A stretch of 64,000 nucleotides of DNA from Exiguobacterium chiriqhucha RW-2 (GCF_000416965.1 NZ_ATCL01000020.1:310001-374000), one strand, 5' to 3'. Positions 22,409-32,232 are shown, numbered from the stretch's first letter. The notes: generated from the sequence alone by a model not told the origin. Translations and numbers: made by a program.

Positions 22409-23794
22409 ATGTATAAAGTAGTAGAGATTCCAAATGAGATTTTACGGGTCACGTGTGATCCGGTGACAAAGTTTGATAAAAAATTGCGTCAGACGGTCGA
22501 TCGACTGTTCGACACGATGTATGAATATGATGGGGTCGGTGTGGCCGCCCCACAGGTCAATTTGAATCAACGGCTCGCTGTCGTCCATACGGATGATGAG
22601 ACGGGACCGCTCGTGTTGATCAATCCGGAAATCATCGAGACGTCCGGGACCGAGGTCGGTCTTGAAGGTTGCTTGAGTATCCCGGGTGAGTTCGGTTTCG
22701 TCGAACGGCATGAGACGATCGTCGTCAAGACGCAGGATTTGAAAGGCCGCACCCAACAAGTGAAGGCGAGCGGATTCTTCGCTCGGGCGATTCAACATGA
22801 GATCGACCATTTGGACGGAGTATTGTTCACGGACAAGCTCGCCGTGCCGGACAAAGGGACGGATCAGCGTATCGTCTTCATGGGGACGCCGACATTTGCC
22901 GTATCCGTACTTGAGCGCTTGCTCGAAGAAGGATACAATGTCGTAGGTGTCGTCTCGCAACCGGACAAACCGGTCGGCCGTAAACGCGAACTGAAACCGA
23001 CGCCGGTGAAAGAGTGTGCCCTGCGCCACAATATCCCGGTGTTACAGCCTGAAAAGGTGCGGACCGATTACGCGGATATCTTGGCACTCGAACCGGACTT
23101 GATTGTGACGGCGGCGTACGGACAAATCGTCCCGACCGAACTGTTAGAAGCACCGAAACATGGCGCCATCAACGTCCATGCCTCGCTGTTGCCGAAACAT
23201 CGAGGTGGCGCGCCGATTCATCAAGCCATCCTCGATGGGGACAAAGAGACGGGTGTCACCATCATGTATATGGTCGATAAGCTCGATGCTGGCGACATGA
23301 TTGCCAACACGGTCGTCCCGATTGAAGAATTGGACACGGTCGGTACGTTGTTCGACAAGCTCGCGGTCGCAGGGTCAGACTTGTTGCTCAAGACGCTTCC
23401 TGCCTTCCTCGCTGGTTGGATTGAAGCCGTACCGCAAGACGAGCGTGACGTCACGTTCGCACCGAACATTAGCCGAGAGCGGGAACAGATTGACTGGACC
23501 CGTGCCGGTGCAGACATTTATAACCACATCAGAGGGATGAATCCGTTCCCGACGGCGTATACGACGATTGCCGGGGAACGGGTCAAACTGTTCTTCGGGT
23601 CGAAAACGACAGGGACGGGTGAACCGGGAACGATTGTACGACTTGAAGAGGATGGATTTGTCGTCGCGACAGGCGACGCGGTCGCCATTAAAGTGGTCGA
23701 CTTGCAACCATCTGGTAAAAAACGAATGGACGGGGCCACATTTATGCGTGGGGCCGGCCAAAAGTTACAAGTCGGCGATCGACTAGGAGGATAA
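22409..23794 (+). CDS. Peptide deformylase fused to methionyl-tRNA formyltransferase
   Basis: One uninterrupted 461-residue frame. Residues 1 to about 148 are a peptide deformylase with all three metal-site motifs: [13 protein letters not shown] and HEIDHLDG. From R154 ([18 protein letters not shown]) it continues as a complete methionyl-tRNA formyltransferase with the catalytic segment [16 protein letters not shown] and a C-terminal OB-like domain from about 360. Normally def and fmt are adjacent separate genes; here the deformylase tail and fmt start are replaced by a short AVPDKGTDQ linker. No internal start with a ribosome site exists at the junction. The ATG at 22409 follows GAGGTGG. One domain adds the formyl group to Met-tRNA, the other removes it from nascent protein. 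Confidence 0.9.
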   Translation: MYKVVEIPNEILRVTCDPVTKFDKKLRQTVDRLFDTMYEYDGVGVAAPQVNLNQRLAVVHTDDETGPLVLINPEIIETSGTEVGLEGCLSIPGEFGFVERHETIVVKTQDLKGRTQQVKASGFFARAIQHEIDHLDGVLFTDKLAVPDKGTDQRIVFMGTPTFAVSVLERLLEEGYNVVGVVSQPDKPVGRKRELKPTPVKECALRHNIPVLQPEKVRTDYADILALEPDLIVTAAYGQIVPTELLEAPKHGAINVHASLLPKHRGGAPIHQAILDGDKETGVTIMYMVDKLDAGDMIANTVVPIEELDTVGTLFDKLAVAGSDLLLKTLPAFLAGWIEAVPQDERDVTFAPNISREREQIDWTRAGADIYNHIRGMNPFPTAYTTIAGERVKLFFGSKTTGTGEPGTIVRLEEDGFVVATGDAVAIKVVDLQPSGKKRMDGATFMRGAGQKLQVGDRLGG

Positions 23795-23795
23795 T

Positions 23796-25124
23796 ATGAA
23801 CGTACGAGTTGCAGCACTGGATACGCTAATCAAAATCGAACAAGGCGGCGCCTATTCGACGATTGCGGTCAACGATTTATTGAAACAGAAGAAATTGGCG
23901 ACGAAAGATGTCGGCCTATACACAGAGCTCGTCTATGGGACGCTCGGCCGGAAACGGACGCTCGATTATATTTTAGAGAAGCGGGTTCAAAACCCGAAAA
24001 AATTGGACCGTTTCGTCTTGCCGCTCTTACGGATGAGTGTCTATCAACTGTTTTACCTCGACAAGATTCCGGATCGGGCCGTCTTGCACGAAGCGGTCGA
24101 GATTGCGAAAAAACGGGGCCATTCGGGTACCGGTAAGTTCGTCAACGGCGTGTTGCGCAACGTCATTCGGGACGGGTTCCCGGATTTGAGCACGCTTCCG
24201 GACGCTGAACGGATTGCCATCGAACATAGCCATCCCGATTGGCTCGTCGCCGAATGGGTGGAAACGTACGGTGTCGAAGCGACCGAGGCGATGTGTAAAT
24301 TAAACAATGAGCCGGCTCCGGTCACGGTTCGGGTCAACCGCCAGCGCGTCACGGTCGAAGAGATGATTGAACGGCTCGCCGAAGTCGATGTCGTCGCGAC
24401 ACGTTCGGAGCTGTCAGCGGACGGACTCATCATCGAATCCGGAAACGTTCACTCGACAGCGTTCATCGATATGGGCTTGTTGTCGATTCAAGATGAGAGC
24501 TCGATGATCGTCGCCGATGCGCTTCAAGCCGGGAAAATGGAACGCGTCCTCGATGCGTGTGCCGCACCAGGTGGAAAAGCGATGCATACGGCAGAACGCA
24601 TGGACGGTGGAACGCTCGTCGCCCTCGACTTGCATCCGCATAAAGCGAAGTTGATTGAACGTCAAGCGAAGCGTCTGCATATCGATGGAGTGACCGCACT
24701 TGCCCTCGATGCCCGCCAGGCCGGGGATAAATTTGAACCGGAGAGCTTCGACCGGATTTTACTCGACGTCCCATGCTCGGGACTCGGTGTCATCCGTCGC
24801 AAGCCCGATATCAAATGGACGAAAGACAAGTCCGCCCTCGCCGGACTGCCGAAAGTCCAACGTGAAATCATTGACGCCGTCTTGCCACTGCTTAAACGAG
24901 GTGGTACGCTAGTGTACTCGACATGTACCATCGACCCTACTGAGAATGAACAGCAGGCCGATTACATTTTGTCGAACGGATTGACGTGGGATGAGACACT
25001 CCAAGACCGTCTTCCACAAGTATTGCACCCGATGATGTCATCGGACCGCGCTGAACTCAAATTACTCCCGACGTCGTTCGGGACGGACGGTTTCTATATC
25101 GCCGCATTCAAGAAAGAGGTATAA
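23796..25124 (+). CDS. rsmB: 16S rRNA (cytosine-967-C5)-methyltransferase
   Basis: 442 residues. An N-terminal NusB-like RNA-binding domain (about 1-135) is followed by a Rossmann methyltransferase domain with the SAM motif [10 protein letters not shown]327 in DVPCSGLG and the catalytic C377 in STCTIDP. It begins one base after the upstream stop with AGGAGG as ribosome site. Position after fmt and before rlmN is standard in Bacillales. Confidence 0.94.
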   Translation: MNVRVAALDTLIKIEQGGAYSTIAVNDLLKQKKLATKDVGLYTELVYGTLGRKRTLDYILEKRVQNPKKLDRFVLPLLRMSVYQLFYLDKIPDRAVLHEAVEIAKKRGHSGTGKFVNGVLRNVIRDGFPDLSTLPDAERIAIEHSHPDWLVAEWVETYGVEATEAMCKLNNEPAPVTVRVNRQRVTVEEMIERLAEVDVVATRSELSADGLIIESGNVHSTAFIDMGLLSIQDESSMIVADALQAGKMERVLDACAAPGGKAMHTAERMDGGTLVALDLHPHKAKLIERQAKRLHIDGVTALALDARQAGDKFEPESFDRILLDVPCSGLGVIRRKPDIKWTKDKSALAGLPKVQREIIDAVLPLLKRGGTLVYSTCTIDPTENEQQADYILSNGLTWDETLQDRLPQVLHPMMSSDRAELKLLPTSFGTDGFYIAAFKKEV

Positions 25125-25126
25125 AC

Positions 25127-26212
25127 ATGAATCCAAAAGCAGTTGAAAAAAATCCATTAGTCGGTGCCAAGCCGTCACTCTATTCCCTCACGTACTCAGA
25201 GCTCGAACAATGGCTGATTGAGGCAGGAGAAAAATCGTTCCGCGCGAAACAGTTATATGACTGGATGTACGTCAAGCGTGTGACATCGTTCGACGATATG
25301 ACGAACGTCTCGAAACCGCTCCGCGAGAAATTAGACGCAGCGTTCCAATTGACGACGTTGAAAGAACTCGTCCGTCAAGAATCAAAGGACGGGACGATCA
25401 AGTTCTTGTTCGAGCTTCAAGACGGTTATTCCATCGAGACGGTACTCATGCGCCATGAGTACGGAAACTCGGTCTGTGTCACGACGCAAGTCGGCTGCCG
25501 CATCGGTTGCACGTTCTGTGCTTCGACGCTCGGTGGTTTGAAACGTAACTTAGAGGCCGGTGAAATCACGGCCCAAGTCCTCGACGTCCAGCGCGCGCTC
25601 GACGCGAGCGAAGAGCGGGTCGACTCGGTCGTCGTCATGGGAATCGGCGAACCGTTCGATAACTACGACGAATTAATGCGCTTCTTGCGCACGGTCAACC
25701 ACGATGACGGCTTGAACATCGGTTCACGTCACATCACCGTGTCGACGAGTGGGATCGTACCGAAGATTTACAAGTTTGCCGATGAAGGCATGCGCATCAA
25801 CTTCGCGATCTCGCTTCACGCGCCGACGACGGAGATTCGGACACGCCTTATGCCGATCAACCGTGCTTACAACTTGGACAAGTTGATGGAAGCCGTCAAC
25901 TACTATACAGAGAAGAGCGGTCGCCGCATCACGTTCGAATACGGTTTATTCGGCGGGGTTAACGACACGGAAGAACACGCGCATCAACTCGCTGACTTGT
26001 TGAAAGGCGTCAAATGCCACGTCAACTTGATTCCAGTCAACCACGTGCTCGAGCGCGATTACGTCCGCACACCACGTAAACAAATTTTTGCCTTTGAAAA
26101 AGTGCTCAAAGATCGAAAAGTGAACGTGACGATTCGTCGCGAACAAGGTTCGGATATCGATGCGGCTTGTGGGCAGCTTCGAGCGAAGGAGCGCGAACAA
26201 GAAACGAGGTAA
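25127..26212 (+). CDS. rlmN: Dual-specificity 23S rRNA (A2503) / tRNA (A37) C2-methyltransferase
   Basis: 361 residues; radical-SAM enzyme. The [4Fe-4S] cluster motif CxxxCxxC is C124, C128, C131 (CRIGCTFC), and the C-terminal methyl-carrying cysteine is C348 in DAACGQL. The family's GxGEP-like segment [11 protein letters not shown] is present. It starts two bases after the rsmB stop. Confidence 0.95.
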   Translation: MNPKAVEKNPLVGAKPSLYSLTYSELEQWLIEAGEKSFRAKQLYDWMYVKRVTSFDDMTNVSKPLREKLDAAFQLTTLKELVRQESKDGTIKFLFELQDGYSIETVLMRHEYGNSVCVTTQVGCRIGCTFCASTLGGLKRNLEAGEITAQVLDVQRALDASEERVDSVVVMGIGEPFDNYDELMRFLRTVNHDDGLNIGSRHITVSTSGIVPKIYKFADEGMRINFAISLHAPTTEIRTRLMPINRAYNLDKLMEAVNYYTEKSGRRITFEYGLFGGVNDTEEHAHQLADLLKGVKCHVNLIPVNHVLERDYVRTPRKQIFAFEKVLKDRKVNVTIRREQGSDIDAACGQLRAKEREQETR

Positions 26213-26220
26213 TCACGAAG

Positions 26221-26955
26221 ATGGAATTAGCATACCGAACCGACCGGGGCCAAGTGAGAGCACAGAACGAGGATGCCGTCTTGATTTTAGGGGACGAACA
26301 TGCCGGAATTGCTCTCGTGGCCGACGGGATGGGGGGGCATGAAGCCGGGGAGGTCGCGAGTCAGCTCGTCATCGAGCAGTTTCGCCGTGCCTTCTCGACG
26401 CTTCCGGCCTCGCCGATGGAGATGGAGAATTGGTTCCGCCAAAACGTGGAACTGGCCAATGATCAAGTGCTCGATTTCTCGAAACAAGCCAACCTCCTCA
26501 TGATGGGGACGACGATTGCCGGTGTCTGTTGGCACGACGAGACGATCGTCATCGTCCACGTCGGGGATAGTCGTGTGTATGCCTTGCGAGATGATAAGCT
26601 GCAGCAATTGACGGAAGATCATTCCTACGTGAACGTGTTGAAACAACTCGGCGAATTGACCGAGGAAGAGATGCGCGTCCATCCGAAACGTAACATTATC
26701 ACCCGTTCAATCGGCTCGAATGAGCATGTCGAACCTGATCTGCAAGTGTTTGCCGAACCCGAGTTTGACACGATTTTAATCTGTACGGACGGCTTGACGA
26801 CTCATTTGACTGATGAGGAAATCAAGCAAGTCTTGAAACGTCCCGTCTCGGCGGACGTCAAGGCGGATCAATTGATCGATCAAGCCAACCGTTTGGGTGG
26901 GAGTGACAACATCACCGTTGCCCTCGTCCAGTTCACAGATAGAAAGAGAGGATGA
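26221..26955 (+). CDS. prpC: PP2C-type protein serine/threonine phosphatase
   Basis: 244 residues; reverses phosphorylation by the neighbouring kinase PrkC. PPM-family metal motifs are visible: RAQNEDA, VADGMGGHEAGE, VHVGDSRVY, ICTDGL and GGSDNIT. The ATG at 26221 is chosen over upstream in-frame codons because GAGGTAATC precedes it and the family N-terminus (MELAYRTDRG) begins there. The stop overlaps the prkC start (ATGA). Confidence 0.94.
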   Translation: MELAYRTDRGQVRAQNEDAVLILGDEHAGIALVADGMGGHEAGEVASQLVIEQFRRAFSTLPASPMEMENWFRQNVELANDQVLDFSKQANLLMMGTTIAGVCWHDETIVIVHVGDSRVYALRDDKLQQLTEDHSYVNVLKQLGELTEEEMRVHPKRNIITRSIGSNEHVEPDLQVFAEPEFDTILICTDGLTTHLTDEEIKQVLKRPVSADVKADQLIDQANRLGGSDNITVALVQFTDRKRG

Positions 26956-28904
26956 ATCCGATGCGAAGTGGAGAACGAATCAACGATCGTTATCGGATCG
27001 AACAGCAAATCGGCAGCGGCGGCATGGCAAATGTCTACCGGGCTCACGATGAGATTTTAAACCGAACCGTCGCCATCAAGGTGTTGCGATCTGAATTCTC
27101 GCATAACGAACAATTTATACGCCGGTTCGAACGGGAAGCCCACGCGGCGACTAGTCTGAACCATCCGAATATCGTCGCCATCTACGACGTCGGAGACGAG
27201 CGTGACATCTATTACATCGTCATGGAACACGTCGATGGGATGACGCTCAAACAATATTTGCAAGAAGAGTACATATCTGTCGACGAGGCGCTCCGTATCA
27301 TGGGACAGATTTGTGATGCCATCGACCATGCCCATGCGAATCGAATCATTCATCGGGACATCAAACCGCAAAACATGATGATCGATCAGAGCGGCAACGT
27401 CAAAGTGACGGACTTTGGGATTGCGGTGGCCATGTCGAACGCGACGCTGACCCATACGATGTCAGTGCTCGGCTCGGTCCATTACTTTTCTCCAGAACAG
27501 GCGCGCGGAAAGTTCGCCGATGAGAAGTCAGATATTTATTCACTCGGTGCCGTCCTGTATGAACTCGTGACCGGACGCGTTCCGTTCATCGGGGAGACGC
27601 CAGTCGCCGTCGCACTTCAACATTTGCAAGACGACCCGATTCGACCGATGGATTTGAACCCGAACATCCCGCAAGCGCTTGAGAACTGCATCATGCAGGC
27701 GCTGGCGAAATCACCGGGCGCCCGTCACACATCGGTCGCCGCCTTTAAGAAGGATTGCATGACGGCGCTCGACCCGGAACGTGCGAACGAACCGAAACGC
27801 CTCAGTACGGAACAGGACGCATTCGATCAGACGCTCGTCATGTCACCGGTCGTCCCGGACGAACCGAACGTCAAAGAGACACCGGAACAACCGGTCGCAC
27901 CGAGCGAACCTGAGACAGCGAACCCGAAGCCGAAACGGAAGAAGAAGTGGTGGCTTTGGCTCCTACTCCTCTTCTTGTTGATTGGCGGCGGAATCGGGGC
28001 ATATGTCATCGCCGATGAGATGTCCCGTGCCGTCGTGCCAGACGTCGTCGGGATGACGAACGACGAAGCGACGACCGAACTCGAAACAGCCGGTTTTGTC
28101 GTCGAAGCGACAGAGCGGGCGAGCGATAACATCGCCGCTGGCGACGTCATTTCGCAGACACCGCAAGCCGGTCGGAAACCGAAACGCGGAACGACCGTGA
28201 CGATTGTCGTGTCGGCCGGGAAAGAGACGGTCGCGATGCCGGACGTCGAAGGATTGTCTCAGTCGGCGGCCGAGCGGACGCTCAAAGACCTCGACTTTGC
28301 GGATATCGAAATTCAATCCGAGGCGTCGGAGACGGTCGACAGCGGCGATGTCATCTCCCAGTCGATTGCTCCGGACAACGAGGTCGTCCCGTCTGAAGAG
28401 ACGGTGACGCTCGTCGTCTCGACCGGTAGCAATAAAGTCGAACTCGCCAATTTAGCCGGGTATACGTTTGAGGAAGCGACGACGTACGCCGAACAGAATA
28501 GCTTGAAAATCGTCAAACGAGACGAGTATTCAACGAGCGTGCCCGCCAACCAAATCATTCGTCAGTTACCGACGGCCGGAACAGCCGTCGACCCGGGGAC
28601 GGAATTGACCGTCATCGTGTCGCAAGGGGTCGAACCGACCGACGTCTCGATTGAACGGGAAGTCAACGTCGAAATCGATCCGCCTGCTGAAGGCGAAGAA
28701 CCTGTGGCACTCGAGGTCGTCATTCGGACGGTAGACGCCCGTGGCGAAGTCGAAGTGTTGCGTGATAAGATAACGGAGACGACGACTTACTCGTATACAC
28801 TCGTCATTGCACCGGACGAAGTCGGAACCGCGACGATCGAAGTCGACGGGGAAGTCGTCCGGACGGATACGGTGACGTACGCACAAGCAAAAGATTCACA
28901 ATGA
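26952..28904 (+). CDS. prkC: PASTA-domain membrane serine/threonine kinase
   Basis: 650 residues. Cytoplasmic Hanks-type kinase domain (1-~275) with the glycine loop IGSGGMANVY, K43 in VAIKVL, the catalytic loop HRDIKPQN (D136) and DFG. An acidic/Pro-rich linker leads to one membrane segment (about 331-353). Outside there are three PASTA repeats (each opening PDV or similar, about 357-560), which in the family sense muropeptides and cell-wall precursors, and a further beta-rich C-terminal domain. It forms a coupled pair with prpC. Confidence 0.95.
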   Translation: MNPMRSGERINDRYRIEQQIGSGGMANVYRAHDEILNRTVAIKVLRSEFSHNEQFIRRFEREAHAATSLNHPNIVAIYDVGDERDIYYIVMEHVDGMTLKQYLQEEYISVDEALRIMGQICDAIDHAHANRIIHRDIKPQNMMIDQSGNVKVTDFGIAVAMSNATLTHTMSVLGSVHYFSPEQARGKFADEKSDIYSLGAVLYELVTGRVPFIGETPVAVALQHLQDDPIRPMDLNPNIPQALENCIMQALAKSPGARHTSVAAFKKDCMTALDPERANEPKRLSTEQDAFDQTLVMSPVVPDEPNVKETPEQPVAPSEPETANPKPKRKKKWWLWLLLLFLLIGGGIGAYVIADEMSRAVVPDVVGMTNDEATTELETAGFVVEATERASDNIAAGDVISQTPQAGRKPKRGTTVTIVVSAGKETVAMPDVEGLSQSAAERTLKDLDFADIEIQSEASETVDSGDVISQSIAPDNEVVPSEETVTLVVSTGSNKVELANLAGYTFEEATTYAEQNSLKIVKRDEYSTSVPANQIIRQLPTAGTAVDPGTELTVIVSQGVEPTDVSIEREVNVEIDPPAEGEEPVALEVVIRTVDARGEVEVLRDKITETTTYSYTLVIAPDEVGTATIEVDGEVVRTDTVTYAQAKDSQ

Positions 28905-28933
28905 AGAGGTGGCGCGCGCGTCGCCTCTTTTTC
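28904..28933 (+). terminator. Terminator after prkC
   Basis: AAGAGGTGGCG pairs with CGTCGCCTCTT (with G-U pairs) around a CGCG loop, followed by TTTTTCT. It overlaps the prkC stop codon. rsgA begins 16 bases later with its own AAGGAGG. Confidence 0.7.
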
Positions 28934-28948
28934 TAAGGAGGTCATAGG

Positions 28949-29833
28949 ATGAAAGGTACGATTATTCGATTACAAGGCGGGTTTTATGATGTCATGACGG
29001 AAGAGAAACAAGAAATCCGTTGTCGCGCCCGCGGCAATTTCCGCAACCGGAACATCTCGCCGGTCGTCGGCGACGATGTCGATATTCAAGACCAAGGGGA
29101 CGGCACAGGCTATATCTTGGCCGTCGATGAGCGGTCGAACCATCTCGTCCGCCCGCCGATCGCTAACATCGATCAAGCGTTCTTGCTGTTCTCGGTCAAG
29201 GAACCGGCATTCTCGTTCCATCTGCTCGACCGTTTCCTCGTCTTAATCGAATCGAAGCAAGTCCATCCGATTATTGTCTTAACGAAAATGGACTTGTTGA
29301 CGGAGTCGGAACTCGAAACGATTCAAGCGGCAGCGGCCTTATATCGGTCAATCGGCTATGAAGTCATCGAGACGTCGACGGAGACCGGGTCGGGGATTGA
29401 ACAAATTCGTGGGTCGTTTAAAGAGAAGACGAGCGTGTTTGCCGGACAGACCGGTGTCGGCAAGAGTTCGCTCTTGAACGCGGTCGCGCCGGAACTAGAA
29501 CTCGCGACCGGGAAAATCTCGAAGTCGCTCGGGCGAGGTAAGCACACGACACGTCACGTCACGCTCATCACGCTCGCTGACGGGCTCGTCGCTGACACGC
29601 CTGGTTTCTCAAGCCTCGAGTTCCCAGAAGAGCTCGAAGTCGAGGAGATGCGCTGGTGCTTCCCTGAGTTCGTCGAGCGGCACGACGACTGTAAGTTCCG
29701 AGGCTGTGCCCATTTGAACGAACCGGGTTGTGCCGTCAAAGCGGCCGTCGAGGCGGGAGAAATCGCTTCCACCCGTTACGAGAATTATGTTACGTTTATG
29801 GCAGAGTTAAACGATAGACAACGGAGGTACTGA
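28949..29833 (+). CDS. rsgA: Small ribosomal subunit biogenesis GTPase RsgA
   Basis: 294 residues; circularly permuted GTPase in late 30S assembly. An N-terminal OB fold is followed by the permuted GTPase order: G4 TKMD (112-115) comes before G1 GQTGVGKSS (166-174) and G3 DTPGF. The C-terminal zinc-binding module is CKFRGCAHLNEPGC. In the Bacillus order it sits between prkC and rpe, as here. Confidence 0.96.
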   Translation: MKGTIIRLQGGFYDVMTEEKQEIRCRARGNFRNRNISPVVGDDVDIQDQGDGTGYILAVDERSNHLVRPPIANIDQAFLLFSVKEPAFSFHLLDRFLVLIESKQVHPIIVLTKMDLLTESELETIQAAAALYRSIGYEVIETSTETGSGIEQIRGSFKEKTSVFAGQTGVGKSSLLNAVAPELELATGKISKSLGRGKHTTRHVTLITLADGLVADTPGFSSLEFPEELEVEEMRWCFPEFVERHDDCKFRGCAHLNEPGCAVKAAVEAGEIASTRYENYVTFMAELNDRQRRY

Positions 29834-29834
29834 C

Positions 29835-30491
29835 ATGATTAAAATTGCACCCTCGATTTTAGCGGCGGACTTCGCCAACCTAGAGGCAGAAGTGAAGGCG
29901 GTCCAAGAGGCCGGCGCGGATTATATCCATTTTGACGTCATGGACGGTCAATTCGTCCCGAACATCTCGATTGGTCTCCCGGTGCTCGCGAGCTTACGGA
30001 AGAAGTCGGACATGGTGTTAGACGTCCATTTGATGATTGACCAACCGGAGCGCTACGTCGAAGACTTCATCAAGGCGGGAGCGGACATCGTCACCGTCCA
30101 CGTCGAAGCGACGAACCATTTGCATCGCGTGCTTCAACAAATCAAGGCGGCCGGAGCCAAGTGTGGCGTCGTTCTCAACCCGCATACGCCGCTATCATTG
30201 ATTGAACACGTGCTCGGTGACGTCGACATGGTCCTTCTCATGACGGTGAACCCTGGCTTTGGGGGGCAGAAGTTCATTGAATCGGTCGTGCCGAAAATCG
30301 CGGCGTTGAACGAGATGCGCCAAGCGCGCCGTCTCGACTTTGAAATCGAGATTGACGGCGGCGTCAACGCGGAGACGGCGAAATTATGTATCGATGCCGG
30401 TGCTGACGTGCTCGTGGCCGGCTCGGCCATCTATAATGAGCCGAGCTATAAAGACGCAATCGATAGCATTCGCAACGCATCTCGTGTATAA
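29835..30491 (+). CDS. rpe: Ribulose-phosphate 3-epimerase
   Basis: 218-residue TIM barrel interconverting ribulose-5-P and xylulose-5-P in the pentose phosphate pathway. Family motifs: IAPSILAADFANL, HFDVMDGQFVPN, LDVHLMI, MTVNPGFGGQ and EIDGGVN. It starts one base after the rsgA stop with AACGGAGG as ribosome site. Confidence 0.96.
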   Translation: MIKIAPSILAADFANLEAEVKAVQEAGADYIHFDVMDGQFVPNISIGLPVLASLRKKSDMVLDVHLMIDQPERYVEDFIKAGADIVTVHVEATNHLHRVLQQIKAAGAKCGVVLNPHTPLSLIEHVLGDVDMVLLMTVNPGFGGQKFIESVVPKIAALNEMRQARRLDFEIEIDGGVNAETAKLCIDAGADVLVAGSAIYNEPSYKDAIDSIRNASRV

Positions 30492-30492
30492 T
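30487..30492 (+). promoter_or_regulatory. -10 element of the thiT-thiN transcript
   Basis: A consensus TATAAT overlaps the rpe stop codon, about 24 bases before the TPP riboswitch. The -35 region (TAGCAT, 30464-30469) is weak. It is the natural candidate promoter for the riboswitch transcript. Confidence 0.45.
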
Positions 30493-30515
30493 CGTCCATA
30501 GAACAACAAATATTG

Positions 30516-30603
30516 TCGCAAGGGGTGTCACATTCTGTGGCTGAGAGGCATACGCTAACCCTTTGAACCTGTTCCGTTCACACGGACGTAGGGATGTGGC
30601 GAA
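30516..30603 (+). ncRNA. TPP riboswitch (THI box)
   Basis: The conserved THI-box pieces occur in order: AAGGGGTG, the pyrimidine-sensing CTGAGAGG (30541-30548) with CATACG, AACCCTTTGAACCTG, and the pyrophosphate-sensing ACGGACGTAGGGATGTGGC. AGGGG and CCCT close the P1/P2 region. It precedes a terminator and a thiamine uptake gene, so excess TPP should stop transcription of thiT-thiN. Confidence 0.95.
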
Positions 30604-30624
30604 AATGCACGTTGCTACTCGATA

Positions 30625-30656
30625 GCAGCATGGCGTTTACGTCATGCTGCTTTTTG
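30625..30656 (+). terminator. TPP-controlled terminator
   Basis: GCAGCATG (30625-30632) pairs with CATGCTGC (30643-30650), extended by CGT/ACG inside, followed by TTTTT. An alternative hairpin GTTGCTA/TAGCAGC (30611-30629) shares the 5' arm and could act as antiterminator. Confidence 0.88.
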
Positions 30657-30687
30657 TCGTTCGCTCATATTTTAAGGAGGGAAATAG

Positions 30688-31260
30688 ATGAAACAACGTT
30701 TAAAATTACAGGCGCTCATTGAAATCTCATTGTTCGCCGCACTCGGTTTGATTTTTGATTTGCTCATCCCGTTCCGGATGCCGCAAGGCGGGTCAATCAG
30801 CTTGGCGATGTTGCCGATTTTCGTCATGGCATATCGTCACGGTTTGAAAGGCGGACTTGCGACCGGTGCACTTGTCGGAACGCTGCAACTGCTGTTCGGG
30901 GCCTACATCTTCACGCCGGTCCAGTTCCTGCTCGACTACACGTTCGCTTACGGTGTCGTCGGGATGGCGGGGCTGTTCGCGGGTCAAGTGAAACGAGCCG
31001 CCAAGGATGAGGCGAAAAAGACGCTCGTCGTCTATTTGGTGCTCGGCGCGCTCCTGGGCTCACTGCTTCGTTACGGCGCCCACGTCTTGTCGGGGATCGT
31101 CTTCTTCGCCGAATACGCGGAAGGTCCGGTCGTCGCCTACTCGTTCGCCTATAACATGACGTACATGCTCCCGTCCTTCCTCGTGTCGGCCGTCGTCCTC
31201 GTCCTCTTGTTCGTCTCGGCGCCGCGCTTCGCGACGCTCGCGACCCGGGACGTCCGCTAA
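30688..31260 (+). CDS. thiT: Thiamine transporter ThiT (ECF S-component)
   Basis: 190 residues, six hydrophobic segments, no cleavable signal. It resembles ThiT/YuaJ: an N-terminal EISLFAALG-type motif used for docking to the ECF energising module and the FRMPQGGSISLAMLPI segment. It imports thiamine together with a shared EcfA/A'/T module encoded elsewhere. The identification is strengthened by the TPP riboswitch before it and the thiamine pyrophosphokinase gene after it (TAATG overlap). Confidence 0.93.
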   Translation: MKQRLKLQALIEISLFAALGLIFDLLIPFRMPQGGSISLAMLPIFVMAYRHGLKGGLATGALVGTLQLLFGAYIFTPVQFLLDYTFAYGVVGMAGLFAGQVKRAAKDEAKKTLVVYLVLGALLGSLLRYGAHVLSGIVFFAEYAEGPVVAYSFAYNMTYMLPSFLVSAVVLVLLFVSAPRFATLATRDVR

Positions 31261-31847
31261 TGCGGGTGTTGATTGTGGCGGCCAGCCCGGAACCAATCTC
31301 GGGACTCCCTTGTGACGTCGATTACATCATCGGCGTCGATGGGGGATACGAGACACTGTTGAACCACGGGCTGAACCCAGATCTCGTCGTCGGCGATTTC
31401 GACTCCTTCACGGGCGAAGTGCCGATCGACGCCATCCGCTATCCATCTGAGAAAGATGTGACCGACCTCGAGATCGCTCTCGAGGCGGCACGGGGGCATG
31501 GCGCGACGGAGATGCTCGTCTACGGTGCGCTCGGCGGCCGGCTCGATATGACGCTCAGCAATATCGGTCTGCTCGAGGCGTATCCGGAGATGCGTCTCGC
31601 CACGGCAGGGCAGACGGTACGACTCGTCGGGGCGGGACGCTATGAACTCCCGCGTCAAGACGATCACTATTTGTCGCTCATCCCATGGAAGCAGGCGAAC
31701 GTGACCATCCGCGGTGTCAAATATCCGCTCGACCGTCACGATGTCGTCAGCCATGAGGCGCTCACCATCTCGAATGAATGGGACGGTGAAGTGGCGGACT
31801 TGATCGTGCACGACGGTATGGTGCTCGTGCTGTATGTCAAAAAATGA
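31260..31847 (+). CDS. thiN: Thiamine pyrophosphokinase
   Basis: 195 residues; makes TPP from thiamine and ATP. Motifs DYIIGVDGGYETLL, DLVVGDFDS and EKDVTDLEIAL match the TPK family. It starts on the last base of the thiT stop. Coupling puts it under the TPP riboswitch, so uptake and activation of thiamine are regulated together by the end product. Confidence 0.94.
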   Translation: MRVLIVAASPEPISGLPCDVDYIIGVDGGYETLLNHGLNPDLVVGDFDSFTGEVPIDAIRYPSEKDVTDLEIALEAARGHGATEMLVYGALGGRLDMTLSNIGLLEAYPEMRLATAGQTVRLVGAGRYELPRQDDHYLSLIPWKQANVTIRGVKYPLDRHDVVSHEALTISNEWDGEVADLIVHDGMVLVLYVKK

Positions 31848-31853
31848 ACACAA

Positions 31854-31888
31854 AAAAATCCCATCGGCGAATGCCGCTGGGATTTATT
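31854..31888. terminator. Bidirectional terminator between thiN and rpmB
   Basis: AAATCCCA (31856-31863) pairs with TGGGATTT (31878-31885), with an inner CGGC/GCCG pair. A run of A on the left and T on the right allows it to work for thiN (+) and rpmB (-). Confidence 0.85.
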
Positions 31889-31905
31889 TCGTTCGTGTAT
31901 AAAAA

Positions 31906-32094
31906 TTATACGCGTTCAACGAGACCTGATTTAAGAGCGCGAGCTGAAACCCAAACTCGTTTAGGTTTACCGTCAACGAGAATACGAACTTTTTGTACGT
32001 TTACACCCCAAGTGCGTTTTGTCTTGTTGAGTGCGTGCGAACGGTTGTTACCTGATTTAGGTGATTTACCTGTTACGTAGCATTTACGTGCCAT
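31906..32094 (-). CDS. rpmB: 50S ribosomal protein L28
   Basis: 62 residues, [20 protein letters not shown] at the N-terminus and [12 protein letters not shown] at the end, both characteristic of L28. The start at 32094 follows GGAGGGG; a longer in-frame extension upstream has no family counterpart. It is transcribed against its neighbours from its own promoter. Confidence 0.97.
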   Translation of the reverse strand: MARKCYVTGKSPKSGNNRSHALNKTKRTWGVNVQKVRILVDGKPKRVWVSARALKSGLVERV

Positions 32095-32143
32095 GCGTTT
32101 CCCCTCCTTTTTTATGTGGGTTCGTCCTAATAGACACTCGTTT

Positions 32144-32172
32144 ATATTAGCACGGGTTTTTTCACGATGCAA
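32144..32172 (-). promoter_or_regulatory. Promoter of rpmB
   Basis: On the - strand: -35 TTGCAT, 17-bp spacer, -10 TAATAT. The start point would lie about 40 bases before the rpmB start codon. Confidence 0.7.
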
Positions 32173-32203
32173 CTAGAAAATCATAGGATGACAAGAAAAA
32201 AAC

Positions 32204-32232
32204 TTGACATTACTGGAAAGGATTTTAATAAT
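32204..32232 (+). promoter_or_regulatory. Promoter of asp23-fakA
   Basis: -35 TTGACA (32204-32209), 17-bp spacer, -10 AATAAT (32227-32232; TAATAA one base earlier is equivalent). A run of seven A lies directly upstream, as in an UP element. It leaves an untranslated leader of about 110 bases. Confidence 0.65.

Noticed and set aside
22879-22890. Internal start for a separate fmt at the in-frame ATG of the VFMGT motif
   Set aside because: It would cut off the first strand of the formyltransferase fold and has no Shine-Dalgarno at a proper distance.
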